A stretch of DNA of 64,000 nt, from NCBI GenBank assembly GCA_022839625.1, contig JALHJL010000013.1:1-64000 (forward strand), given 5' to 3'. The translations under genes and the position numbers were made by a program. Origin of the DNA: Phycisphaerales bacterium. Its GTDB lineage: Bacteria > Planctomycetota > Phycisphaerae > UBA1845 > Fen-1342. The first letter of the stretch is position 1. Every line of letters begins with the position of its first letter. The notes under the pieces were generated by a model that saw nothing but the letters and a program-made list of their open reading frames with translations, ran no database searches and was not told the origin of the DNA. Shown piece after piece: positions 7,532-15,996 of this stretch.

Positions 7532-8776
7532 ATGACGTCCACATTCGCGTTGGCCGCGGTCTGGCTCGGCCTGGCCGTTCTGGCCACGATCCTGGCCACT
7601 CATCTGCGAATCTCGATCGCGTTGGTCGAAATCTGTCTGGGCATCGCGGCGGCGGCGGTCGCGGAGCACTACCTCGGACCAGATTCGCTGGGAGCCAACG
7701 ACGAGTGGCTCCGGTTCCTGGCGACCGCGGGGGCCGTGATGCTGACCTTTCTCGCCGGCGCGGAGCTCGAGCCCGCCGTGCTGCGCGCCAAGTGGAAGGA
7801 GGTCAGCGTCGTGGGACTGGTGGGCTTTGCCGCCCCGTTCCTGGGCTGCGCCGCCGTCGCCAAATGGGCGCTGGGCTGGGATGCACGGGCGAGTTGGCTC
7901 GCCGGAATCGCCCTCTCCACCACTTCGATGGCGGTCGTCTACGCCGTCATGCTGGAGACCGGCTTCAACCGGACCGGGTTTGGCAAGGGCATTCTTGGGG
8001 CGTGTTTCATCAACGATCTCGGCACCGTGGTCGCGCTCGGGTTGCTCTTCGCTCCGTTTACCTACAAGACGGCGGTGTTTCTCGGCGCGTCCGTCGCCGG
8101 CCTGGGCGTCCTGCCCTTCTTCACGCGGTGGCTGACCCGCCGGTACGCGCATCGGACGGCCGCCGTCCGCACGAAGTGGGTGTTGCTGGTGCTTTTCGGG
8201 CTCGGTGCCTTGGCCCTGTGGTCCGGCAGCGAAGCCGTCCTGCCCGCGTACATCGCGGGCATGGTGCTCGCAGGAGCGGCCGCAGAGGACCACCACTGGG
8301 TCCGGCGCCTGCGCACGCTGACCGTGGGCTTGCTTACGCCGTTCTACTTCATCCGGGCCGGTTCCCTCGTTTCGATACCGGCGGTACTCGGCGGGCCCCT
8401 GGTCGTGCTCGTGCTGCTGGGCGGCAAGGTGGCGTCAAAGATCTTCGGCCTGTACCCGATCGTTGGCGCTTTCCGATCCGACCGCAGAGAGCGATGGTAC
8501 TACACCCTCCTGATGTCCACGGGGCTCACGTTCGGGACCATCTCTGCGCTCTACGGCTTCACCCACGGCATCGTTTCGCGGCAGCAGTACTCTTTTCTGG
8601 TTACGGTGGTGATCGGCAGCGCCATCATCCCGACGATGATCGCCAACTTCTTCTTCCTTCCGCAGCACTTGCTGCCCAGGGTCACGATGCTCGACGAGGA
8701 GGAAGGCGTCGCACCAGATAGCGGCGGCGAGCCTTCGGTCGACGACAAGAACGGCTACGGCACGAACGGCGGCTAA
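7532..8776 (+). CDS. CPA2-type cation:proton antiporter under fluoride riboswitch
   Basis: A 414-residue integral membrane protein with about 11-13 hydrophobic segments, from FALAAVWLGLAVLATILA to the last near MIANFFFLPQ. It resembles the KefB/NapA-like membrane part of the CPA2 family, which exchanges Na+ or K+ for protons. There is no C-terminal TrkA-N domain; only a short acidic tail is present. Start ATG 7532 follows GGAGG at 7522-7526. The upstream fluoride riboswitch suggests the protein helps cells cope with fluoride, either by direct fluoride/proton exchange or by repairing ion balance. Na+/H+-antiporter-like genes are known targets of crcB riboswitches. Substrate is not decided by the sequence. 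Confidence 0.88.
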   Translation: MTSTFALAAVWLGLAVLATILATHLRISIALVEICLGIAAAAVAEHYLGPDSLGANDEWLRFLATAGAVMLTFLAGAELEPAVLRAKWKEVSVVGLVGFAAPFLGCAAVAKWALGWDARASWLAGIALSTTSMAVVYAVMLETGFNRTGFGKGILGACFINDLGTVVALGLLFAPFTYKTAVFLGASVAGLGVLPFFTRWLTRRYAHRTAAVRTKWVLLVLFGLGALALWSGSEAVLPAYIAGMVLAGAAAEDHHWVRRLRTLTVGLLTPFYFIRAGSLVSIPAVLGGPLVVLVLLGGKVASKIFGLYPIVGAFRSDRRERWYYTLLMSTGLTFGTISALYGFTHGIVSRQQYSFLVTVVIGSAIIPTMIANFFFLPQHLLPRVTMLDEEEGVAPDSGGEPSVDDKNGYGTNGG

Positions 8777-8778
8777 CA

Positions 8779-8873
8779 GTCCGTTGAAAGAGGGGACTGG
8801 CTCCGCGCCGGCGGGCCTTCGCGGCAGCGCTGCACGGCTCTCCCGCGGTGCCTGTCCCGCTTTTTCAGCGGAC
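8779..8873. repeat. 95-bp inverted-repeat-bounded intergenic element, copy 2
   Basis: Related to 1220-1313. The ends GTCCGTTGAAA and TTTCAGCGGAC are inverted relative to each other. It fills the space between the convergent antiporter and dockerin genes. It could double as a bidirectional hairpin terminator. Confidence 0.7.
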
Positions 8874-8875
8874 AC

Positions 8876-9523
8876 CTACGGAATCACGATGTCCTCACTG
8901 TAGCACTCGACCTGGTTTGTGCCGTACTCGAACCAGCAATACTCAACCGTGTAGTTGCCCGAGGCCAGACCCTCGACCGTCGCCCAAACATCGACGCAGC
9001 ACAGACACCAGCATGGGTCAGGGACGATCTCTTCCTCGTCCAGGCGGATCAGGTTGCCCTCCACCGTGAGCGTGACTGCAATGTCCTCAAAGCAGCAGTT
9101 GTACTCCGCGTCCTGGTGGTGCGCGTGGAGGACGCTTCCTTCAACGGTGAGCTGGATGACATCCGGCGGGCACCAATCCCGACCACCCACGTCTCCCCAG
9201 CAGTCGGTGTGGGAGACTTCACCGAGGTGGGCGCCGGCCAGCAGCGCAACAAAGGGGTTGATATCGGCGAAATCCACAGCGCCATCGAGGTTGATGTCGC
9301 CGGTGAGGAGCGGGCAGCCCGGGTAGAGCGCCTGCCAAGCGGCGCCGTCGGACAGCGCCAGCACGAAGGGATTAATGTCGCCGAAATCCACGGCGCTGTC
9401 ACAGTTGAGGTCGCCACGCAGCACGCGCTCGCCGTGGTCCTGTGCCAGCGCCGGCGCGAGCGCCACAGGGGCGGCGAGCAAGGCCACCACGGCCGCGACA
9501 CTTCTGACGTGCGAGAGTCTCAT
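8876..9523 (-). CDS. Secreted dockerin-like protein
   Basis: A 215-residue protein with a signal peptide (core VAAVVALLAAPVALAPALAQ). Two dockerin-type calcium-binding repeats follow directly: GDLNCDSAVDFGDINPFV and GDINLDGAVDFADINPFV, at about residues 36-80. The C-terminal 120 residues are Cys-rich (CCFE, CWCLCC) and repeat TVEG three times. In clostridia dockerins bind cohesins; in Planctomycetota such repeats sit on many secreted proteins with unknown partners. Having the repeats next to the signal peptide rather than at the C-terminus is less usual. Start ATG 9523 has AAGGAGGA directly upstream. No enzyme domain is visible. Confidence 0.8.
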   Translation of the reverse strand: MRLSHVRSVAAVVALLAAPVALAPALAQDHGERVLRGDLNCDSAVDFGDINPFVLALSDGAAWQALYPGCPLLTGDINLDGAVDFADINPFVALLAGAHLGEVSHTDCWGDVGGRDWCPPDVIQLTVEGSVLHAHHQDAEYNCCFEDIAVTLTVEGNLIRLDEEEIVPDPCWCLCCVDVWATVEGLASGNYTVEYCWFEYGTNQVECYSEDIVIP

Positions 9524-10237
9524 GCTCAGTCCTCCTTGCCCTGGAATCACATTCGTCGCCAAACCATTTCCGTTGACTCGCTGCCGCCGCGCGCTGGTGC
9601 GCGAGCCTGGCTGGCGGCGCGTGGGCCCAAGTGCTTCTGGCACCACACACGGGCACCACCCGGGGGCTCGCGACACCCACCCCCCTATCGCAGCTTGGGC
9701 GAGCGCACCCGAACCCGCCGGTCCTCGATCGGGCGTACGTGTCAGCGTCTTCACCACCCTCTTCGCTGGCCGCGAGCACGTAGCACCCAGGGCCCACAGC
9801 AAGTGTTCTCTCTTACTTGGAGTATAATACGCCGTAATCGCTCCCGGCAAGAAAACCCGCTGCGCATGGCGCCGGCGATCGCGCCGCAACGGCCGGCGAT
9901 CCTGCGTGACGTTCTCAGGCTGGCGGTTCGCGCGACGCGGGGCGATCAGCACCACACCGCTCTCTGCCAGTTCGGCGTCAAGAGGTCCGTGACACTTCCG
10001 GCGGCGTGCGTGAGCCCCGAACGGGGCGGAAGGAACACTCCGCCGACTCTGTCACGGACCCGGCACGCTGCGCCGTGGGAAAGGCCGTCGCCAGGCGAGG
10101 CCGGCTTTGCTATACTCTTGGGCTTCAAGAGGTTGGGTCGGAGCGTGCCTCACGCTCGCCGGCGCGTGTTCCCCTGAAGGCGCCGGCGTTCGTGACCGGG
10201 CGGCGACGGCCGGCAGGAACATCAGGAGCGGTCGGCG
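9524..10237. other. Intergenic region with a 77-bp palindromic element
   Basis: I see no gene in these 714 bp. GGTCCGTGACA (9984-9994) and TGTCACGGACC (10050-10060) are a perfect 11-bp inverted repeat around a GC-rich core, probably another small repeat element. TATACT at 10111-10116 could be the -10 box for efp, but no good -35 box precedes it. Confidence 0.5.
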
Positions 10238-10801
10238 ATGATCAAGGCGAGCGAGCTGAAAAAAGGCCGGGTGATCCTCCATGAAGGAGCGCTCTACAGC
10301 GTGAGCGACATCCAGCGGGTGTCGAAGGGCAATTGGCGGAGCTACCTGCAGGTCAAGCTCAAGTCGCTCAAGGACGGGCGCATCACGGATGCCCGCATGT
10401 CCGTCGATGACCGCGTGGAGACGCCGTTCGTCGATACCAAGCCCTACCAGTACCTGTATCGCGACGGCGACCACTTCGTGCTCATGGACCCCCAGAGCTT
10501 CGACCAGATCCCCGCGCCCGCCGACGCGATGGGCGACGCCGACCAGTACTTGCGCGGCAACGAGACGGTCACGGTGTCGTTCATCGAGGGGAAGATCGTG
10601 TCCATCGAGCTCCCGAATACGGTCGAGTTGAAGGTGGTCGATACCCCGCCGCAGGTCAGAGGCGCGACCGCGACCAACCAGTCCAAGGACGCCACGCTGG
10701 AAACGGGCCTCAAGATCCGCGTGCCGCCATTCATCGAGGTGGGCGAGGAAGTGCGCGTCGACACGCGCACGGGCGAGTACCTGGAACGCGCGAAAGGCTG
10801 A
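10238..10801 (+). CDS. efp: Elongation factor P
   Basis: A 187-residue protein, the normal EF-P length, with the N-terminal KOW-like domain and two OB-fold domains. The C-terminal signature IEVGEEVRVDTRTGEYLERA is clear. EF-P enters the ribosomal E site and relieves stalling at consecutive prolines. The domain I loop reads RVSKGNWRS; Lys30 occupies the place of E. coli Lys34, the residue modified there by EpmA/EpmB. Whether it is modified here is not visible. Start ATG 10238 follows a purine-rich GGAGCGG stretch. It lies upstream of secA on the same strand, with a long inverted heptamer repeat between. Confidence 0.97.
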   Translation: MIKASELKKGRVILHEGALYSVSDIQRVSKGNWRSYLQVKLKSLKDGRITDARMSVDDRVETPFVDTKPYQYLYRDGDHFVLMDPQSFDQIPAPADAMGDADQYLRGNETVTVSFIEGKIVSIELPNTVELKVVDTPPQVRGATATNQSKDATLETGLKIRVPPFIEVGEEVRVDTRTGEYLERAKG

Positions 10802-10804
10802 ACC

Positions 10805-10948
10805 GTGGGAACGTGGGAAGGTGGGAACGTGGGAACGGAAGCCCGGGCGCCTCGGCGGTGTCAGTCGCGTGCGGGTGAAGGATTGCTGCTCACAGAGCAG
10901 TGGCACACGCTCCCACGTTCCCACGTTCCCACCTTCCCACGTTTCCAC
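10805..10948. repeat. Inverted pair of GTGGGAA heptamer arrays
   Basis: The 32-bp stretch 10805-10836 is built from GTGGGAA/GTGGGAAC-type heptamers. The 32-bp stretch 10917-10948 is its inverted complement with one mismatch. The 80-bp space between holds no gene. In RNA this gives a very stable stem ending 17 nt before the secA start codon. Confidence 0.85.
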
Positions 10949-10965
10949 GCGGCGGAGCCGCGCTG

Positions 10966-13900
10966 ATGAACTGGCTCCTCAACATCGGCGACGCGGATAT
11001 CCTGCGCGACGCGACCAGCGCGTCGGCCGTGTTCTGGTATCGCGCGCGACGGGCCGGGCTGCGCGTGCTCGGGGCGGCGGCGCTGACGGCGGCGCTGCTG
11101 GCGTTGCTGGTCCTGCTGGTGCTGGGGCCGGAGGGCACGGGCATCGTCTGGATGCGGCGCGAATGGCTGGCGGTGGCCGTCTCGATGCTGACCATCGCGT
11201 GGGCGGGCTATTGCGGCTGGCTCGTGTTCAAGTTCATGCCGTCGCGCAACGACCGCGTGGTGCTGGCCCTGCGTGCCCTGGTGCGCAGCCGGATCCATCC
11301 GCTCCGCGACAGTCTGCGCTCCCTGACGGACGAACAGTTACAGGCCAAGACCCGCGAGCTCAGGGAGCGCTTGGCGCAGGGGGAGCCGCTGGACGATGTC
11401 CGCCCCGACGCGTACGCGTGCGTCCGCGAGGCGTCGCGCCGCGGATTGCTGCCGTACGATTTCCTCGACGAACCCCGCCGTGACGAGAAGACCCACGCCC
11501 GCGAGGTGCAAAGCCGGGTGGGCAAGCACGTGCTCGGGCTGTTCCGCCAGCGGCCGGAGAACTTCGACCTGGGCCAGGAGCAATGGGCGGCCCTGCGCGC
11601 GGAGCTGGCCGCCGTGAACGAGCCCCGTCCGCCGCTGCCGCACGAGCAGTTCGAGTGCCAGCTCATCGGCGGGAAGGTGCTGGAGGACTGCAACGTCGCC
11701 GAGATGCGCACCGGCGAGGGCAAGACGATCGTCTGCTACATGGCCTTGTACCTGAAGGTGCTCCAGGGCCTGCGCGTGCACATGGTGACCGTCAACGACT
11801 ACCTGGTGAAGCGCGACGCGTGGTTCTGCCAGCAGGTGCTCGGGCGGCTGGGCGTCTCGGTCGGATACATCACGGCGGAGATGGAGACGTATGGTCCGGC
11901 GGCCGAGGAGCGGCGGCTGGCGTACGCGTGCGACATCACCTACGGCACGAACAGCGAGTTCGGGTTCGACTACCTGCGCGACAACATGAAGCACAGCGTG
12001 CGCGACCAGGTGCAGGGACCGCAGGACTACGTGGTCGTCGACGAGGTGGACTCGATCCTGATCGACGAGGCCCGCACGCCGCTCATCATCTCGGGGCCGG
12101 CGCGCGACGACGTGAGCGTCTACCGGACCGCGGACGACATCGCCAAGGCGCTGATCGCGAAGCAGGAGCAGGCCAACCGCGAGACCCGCGCCCGGCTGGG
12201 CGAGATCGAGGCACATCCCGAGCAGTTCGGCCTGGACCCGAACAACGCCAAGTACAAGGACGGGCTGAAGAAGTTCCGGGCGGACCCGTTCTGGCTCTCG
12301 TCGGACGAGGCGGAGGCGCTCGGGCACAAGCAGTACTTCGTGGTGGAGGCCGACCGCAAGTCGGCCCACATGACCGAGCACGGGGCCAAGGCCGCCCAGG
12401 CGCACCTGGGAATCGGCACGTTCTACGACAGCAAGAACATGAACTGGCCCCACTACATCGACAACGCCCTGCGGGCCCACAAGGTCTACCAGAAGGACAA
12501 AGAATACGTCGTCCAAAACGATCAGATCATCATCGTGGACGAGTTCACCGGGCGGCTCATGCACGGCCGGCAATGGTCGGACGGCCTGCACCAGGCGGTC
12601 GAGGCCAAGGAGCGCGTCACCGTCAAGCAGGAAACGCAGACGCTCGCCACGATCACCTTGCAGAACCTGTTCAAGCTGTACAAGCAGCTCGCCGGCATGA
12701 CCGGCACCGCGATGACCGAGGCCGACGAGTTCATGAAGATCTACAAGCTCGAGGTCATCGCGATTCCGACCAACCAGCCGGTGCGGCGGATCGACTACAA
12801 CGACAAGATCTACCGGACGGGCGAGAACAAGTTCGACGCAATCGTCGAGGAAATCCGCGCGTATTCCAGCGAGGGGTATCCTTCGGACCCCTGGTCGCTG
12901 CTGGACATGCTGAAGCACGCCCGGCGGACGCTGCGCGAGCTCGCGGTCGCCGGCGCCCGGCCCGCGAAATCAGAGCCCCGAGCGCCAGCGACGGGCCCGG
13001 TAACGGCCGGCGGGCCGCCGGCCGAGGATGAGAATGCGGAAATCGCCCGCCAACTCGCCGTGATCGACGAGGCGCTCGCTGCCTTCGGCAATGGCGACGA
13101 GGAAGAGGCGACCCAGGCGCTGGTCGACGGCTACCAGAAGCTGATGGGCGAGAACGTGGGTGGGCGGCCGGTGCTGGTCGGCACGGTCAGCGTCGAGAAC
13201 TCCGAGAAGCTCAGCGCGCTGCTGTCGCATCGCCACGGCATCGAGCATGAGGTGCTGAACGCGAAGAACCACGCCCGCGAGGCCGAGATCGTGGCCAAGG
13301 CCGGCCAGCAGCACGAGGGGGTGGGGCGGGCGTCTCGCCCGTCAGCCGGGACAGCGTCTCGCCGGCCGAAGCTGGTCGGCAACGTGACCATCGCGACCAA
13401 CATGGCCGGCCGCGGCACGGACATCGTGCTGGGGCGGGGCGTCGCGGCGCTCGGAGGTCTGCACGTCGTCGGTACCGAGCGGCACGAGAGCCGCCGCATC
13501 GACAACCAGCTTCGCGGACGGTGCGGGCGGCAGGGCGACCCGGGCAGCTCGCGGTTCTTCCTTTCGTTCGACGACGACCTGCTGCGGCTGTTCATGGGCG
13601 AATGGGTCCTGAAGATGCTGAACATGCTCGGCTTCAAAGAGGGCATGGCCATCGAGGACAAGCGGGTCAACAAGGGCATCGAGCGCGCCCAGAAGAAGGT
13701 CGAGGAGCGGAATTTCCACATCCGCAAGAGCCTGCTGGAATACGACGAGGTCATGGACTACCAGCGCAAGACGTTCTACTCCATGCGCCAGCAGGTCGTC
13801 GAAGGCCGCGGGCTGTCCGAGCTGATCTGGGAGATGATCGGCGAGGCCCTGGCCGACGCGCTCGACCGCTACTACGACCCCCAATACCCGGCCACCTGCG

Positions 13901-15309
13901 CCGCGGACTGGGCACGCGACAGCCTGGCGGTGGCGATCGACCCGCGCAAGCTCGACGCCGCCCACTTCGACGTGTTGAGCAACCAGGTCCGCGACCTGGC
14001 CGCCTACGAGATTCGCCAGAACATCCAACGCACCTTCGGCGAGTACGTGGATCTTGAGGCGGACCCCGAAGAATGGGACGTGCGCGGGCTGGCAAGCTGG
14101 GCCGCCCAGTACGGTCTGACTCTCACTCAGAACCAGATTCGCAAGACGGACCCGAACGAACTGCTCGAGCAGATCATCGCCGCGGCGGAGCACAAGGTTC
14201 AGACGCAGGACCTAGCTCCGCTGGAGCAGTATGTCGACCCGCTCTTCGCCAAGGCACGGCTGGTGCGCTGGGCCAAGGAGAAGTTCGAAGTCGACGTCCC
14301 GCTGGACGACATCGCCACGGCCAACCGCGAGGACGCCCAGCGCGTCCTGGGCGAGAAAATGCGGGCCGCGTACCGCCTGCGCGAGATCGAATACCCCGCG
14401 ATGGCCGTGGTCGACTACGCGTTGCAGCGTGGCGGCTCAAACATCAACGAAGTCTACAAGCGCGTCGCCACCTGGGCCGCCCGCAAGTACGGCCAGCGCT
14501 GGACGTATGAGCACTTCGCGGGCAAGAACCCGGAGCAGATCTACCGCGAGCTGCGCGCGCTGAACGAGGACTTCCTCAACAACGGCCGGCTGGACGCCGA
14601 GATCGACGCGGCCCTGGCGCGCTACCCGAGCCCGAGCGGCGGCGAGGGGCACGGCGCAGGCCCGGGCGGCGAGGGGCAGTCGCTGGTCCAATGGGCCCGG
14701 GCACGCTTCGGGGCCGTCATGGACAGCAACCCGCTTGATCCAGGCGGCGACCTGCGCAAGCAACTGCGTCACTGTGCCTACGAGATGCTGCGCTACGAGC
14801 TCACCCAGGTCGAACGCTACGTGCTGCTTACCACCTTCGACGCCGTGTGGAAAGACCACATGTACGCGATGGACCTGCTGCGGCACGCCATCGGCCTGCG
14901 CGGCTACGCCGAGCAGGACCCGAAAATCGCGTACAAGCGCGAAGGCACGCGGATGTTCAACGAGATGCTGGCGAACATCCGCGAGCGCGTCACCGACCTG
15001 ATCTTCAAGGTGCGGCCAGCGGGCGCCGTTGCGAGCGGCTACGGCGAGCCCGACGCCGGACGGCCGGTCGGCGCAGGCGCGGAGCCGGGCGGCGGGATGG
15101 CGTACGGCGCGATGACGACCACGAAGGCCGACGCGACCGGGGCCGGTTTCGCTTCCGCCGCCGCAGATCAGCAGGCCGCCATGCAACAACAGGGCGAGGT
15201 CAAGCCGCAGACGATCCGGCGCGACAAGCCGAAGGTGGGTCGTAACGAGCCGTGCCCCTGTGGGTCGGGGAAGAAGTTCAAGCATTGTCACGGACGAGGC
15301 GGTCAGTAG
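10966..15309 (+). CDS. secA: SecA preprotein translocase ATPase, membrane-anchored and enlarged
   Basis: SecA drives unfolded preproteins through SecYEG with ATP. This one has 1447 residues; most SecA proteins have 800-1000. Walker A GEGKT is at about residue 250, VVVDEVDSILIDEAR at about 355, GTERHESRRIDNQLRGRCGR in the second nucleotide-binding domain, and a zinc-binding SEC-C tail (EPCPCGSGKKFKHCHG). Additions: two predicted membrane segments at about 32-53 and 67-87 before the DEAD domain; about 95 residues inserted after AYSSEG (about 635-730); a short Arg/Ser-rich insert at about 786-803; and extra helical sequence near the C-terminus. Start ATG 10966 has GGCGGAG upstream. The anchor would hold SecA at the membrane permanently. 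Confidence 0.95.
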   Translation: MNWLLNIGDADILRDATSASAVFWYRARRAGLRVLGAAALTAALLALLVLLVLGPEGTGIVWMRREWLAVAVSMLTIAWAGYCGWLVFKFMPSRNDRVVLALRALVRSRIHPLRDSLRSLTDEQLQAKTRELRERLAQGEPLDDVRPDAYACVREASRRGLLPYDFLDEPRRDEKTHAREVQSRVGKHVLGLFRQRPENFDLGQEQWAALRAELAAVNEPRPPLPHEQFECQLIGGKVLEDCNVAEMRTGEGKTIVCYMALYLKVLQGLRVHMVTVNDYLVKRDAWFCQQVLGRLGVSVGYITAEMETYGPAAEERRLAYACDITYGTNSEFGFDYLRDNMKHSVRDQVQGPQDYVVVDEVDSILIDEARTPLIISGPARDDVSVYRTADDIAKALIAKQEQANRETRARLGEIEAHPEQFGLDPNNAKYKDGLKKFRADPFWLSSDEAEALGHKQYFVVEADRKSAHMTEHGAKAAQAHLGIGTFYDSKNMNWPHYIDNALRAHKVYQKDKEYVVQNDQIIIVDEFTGRLMHGRQWSDGLHQAVEAKERVTVKQETQTLATITLQNLFKLYKQLAGMTGTAMTEADEFMKIYKLEVIAIPTNQPVRRIDYNDKIYRTGENKFDAIVEEIRAYSSEGYPSDPWSLLDMLKHARRTLRELAVAGARPAKSEPRAPATGPVTAGGPPAEDENAEIARQLAVIDEALAAFGNGDEEEATQALVDGYQKLMGENVGGRPVLVGTVSVENSEKLSALLSHRHGIEHEVLNAKNHAREAEIVAKAGQQHEGVGRASRPSAGTASRRPKLVGNVTIATNMAGRGTDIVLGRGVAALGGLHVVGTERHESRRIDNQLRGRCGRQGDPGSSRFFLSFDDDLLRLFMGEWVLKMLNMLGFKEGMAIEDKRVNKGIERAQKKVEERNFHIRKSLLEYDEVMDYQRKTFYSMRQQVVEGRGLSELIWEMIGEALADALDRYYDPQYPATCAADWARDSLAVAIDPRKLDAAHFDVLSNQVRDLAAYEIRQNIQRTFGEYVDLEADPEEWDVRGLASWAAQYGLTLTQNQIRKTDPNELLEQIIAAAEHKVQTQDLAPLEQYVDPLFAKARLVRWAKEKFEVDVPLDDIATANREDAQRVLGEKMRAAYRLREIEYPAMAVVDYALQRGGSNINEVYKRVATWAARKYGQRWTYEHFAGKNPEQIYRELRALNEDFLNNGRLDAEIDAALARYPSPSGGEGHGAGPGGEGQSLVQWARARFGAVMDSNPLDPGGDLRKQLRHCAYEMLRYELTQVERYVLLTTFDAVWKDHMYAMDLLRHAIGLRGYAEQDPKIAYKREGTRMFNEMLANIRERVTDLIFKVRPAGAVASGYGEPDAGRPVGAGAEPGGGMAYGAMTTTKADATGAGFASAAADQQAAMQQQGEVKPQTIRRDKPKVGRNEPCPCGSGKKFKHCHGRGGQ

Positions 15310-15392
15310 CGCGCGGTTCTGCGGTTCAGACCGCACCGTCCAACACAGGCGGGTCGCCCGAAGCTCCGGGCTCGGCTTTGGCGAACGTCCAC

Positions 15393-15436
15393 AGCGGGCG
15401 ACCGGGTTCGAACCGGCAACATTCAGCTTGGAAGGC
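15393..15436. repeat. attL: left copy of the 44-bp tRNA-Gly 3' half
   Basis: Identical to 25475-25518. It covers the anticodon loop through the 3' end of the tRNA (minus strand) but lacks the 5' half, so it is not a tRNA gene. Confidence 0.93.
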
Positions 15437-15721
15437 ACACGGCCACGCACGCAAGCTACGCAACCGCAAGAGCTTACGAGCGCTGCGACGAACGCTTGTA
15501 CCAACGCTTGTACCGACGGGGCGGAAATCGAGCACGGCGGGCGGGATGAGGCGACGCCGGCAACCGCGGCCGGTGCGGTGAGCGCAGGCGACGCCGACGC
15601 TGCCGGCGGACCCTTCGCCGAAGCCGTCGCCATGCTCGCCCGGCTGCCGCTGACCGACGCCGAGCGGGCCGAAGCTGTGCGGCGGCTACTCACCGGTCAA
15701 GCCGCGCAGGGGAAGCCATGA
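15437..15721 (+). pseudogene. Detached 3' segment of the integrase reading frame
   Basis: The frame that runs through attL continues for 94 codons and stops at 15721. The same frame runs through attR as the last codons of the integrase (GFEPATFSLEG). Joining the two ends in a circle would therefore fuse this segment to the integrase. The last 45 residues look like folded protein (FAEAVAMLARLPLTDAERAE and onward); the rest is low-complexity. In the integrated state it has no good start; GTG 15578 is possible. It overlaps the next gene by ATGA. Confidence 0.6.
15494..15515. promoter_or_regulatory. Left arm sites: two CGCTTGTACC repeats
   Basis: CGCTTGTACC occurs at 15494-15503 and 15506-15515, 12 bp apart, 57 bp inside attL. 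The same decamer with the same spacing lies inside the right end. The two places use different reading frames, so the conservation is at DNA level. Likely integrase or excisionase arm sites. Confidence 0.6.
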
Positions 15722-15981
15722 TGCACGCACGGAACCGCCGCGCCGTGGCACGCTGCGCCGTCGGGTCGGCTCGACGTACCGAAAGGCACGCCGAACGCGC
15801 CAGCGGGCCGCGGAACGCGAAACACGGGCACTTGTGCCAACGTGCGACACGGCTTGACGTGTTGCCGTGGCGGGCATCGCTGCGGGACACGCCCGCCGCC
15901 GGTGTTCACGGGTCCTTCCAGACGGTGAACGCTTCCCGACCGCCGCGGGAACAGCCGCCGTACTGGTTTGAATCGTACTGA
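15718..15981 (+). CDS. Hypothetical protein of the integrative element
   Basis: An 87-residue open frame. Its ATG overlaps the preceding stop as ATGA, and it ends 15 bp before the terminase. It is rich in Arg and Ala with no recognisable domain. The ATGATG start and tight spacing fit the compact gene order of the element, but third-position bases are mixed, so the call is weak. Confidence 0.35.
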   Translation: MMHARNRRAVARCAVGSARRTERHAERASGPRNAKHGHLCQRATRLDVLPWRASLRDTPAAGVHGSFQTVNASRPPREQPPYWFESY

Positions 15982-15996
15982 CCGGTGGGGGCACGG

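Noticed and set aside
9820..9840. TATAAT-like text as an efp promoter
   Set aside because: It lies about 400 bp before efp and has no matching -35 box at the right distance.
15393..15436. A second tRNA-Gly gene
   Set aside because: Only the 3' half of the tRNA is present; the D arm and 5' acceptor strand are missing. It is the att repeat.
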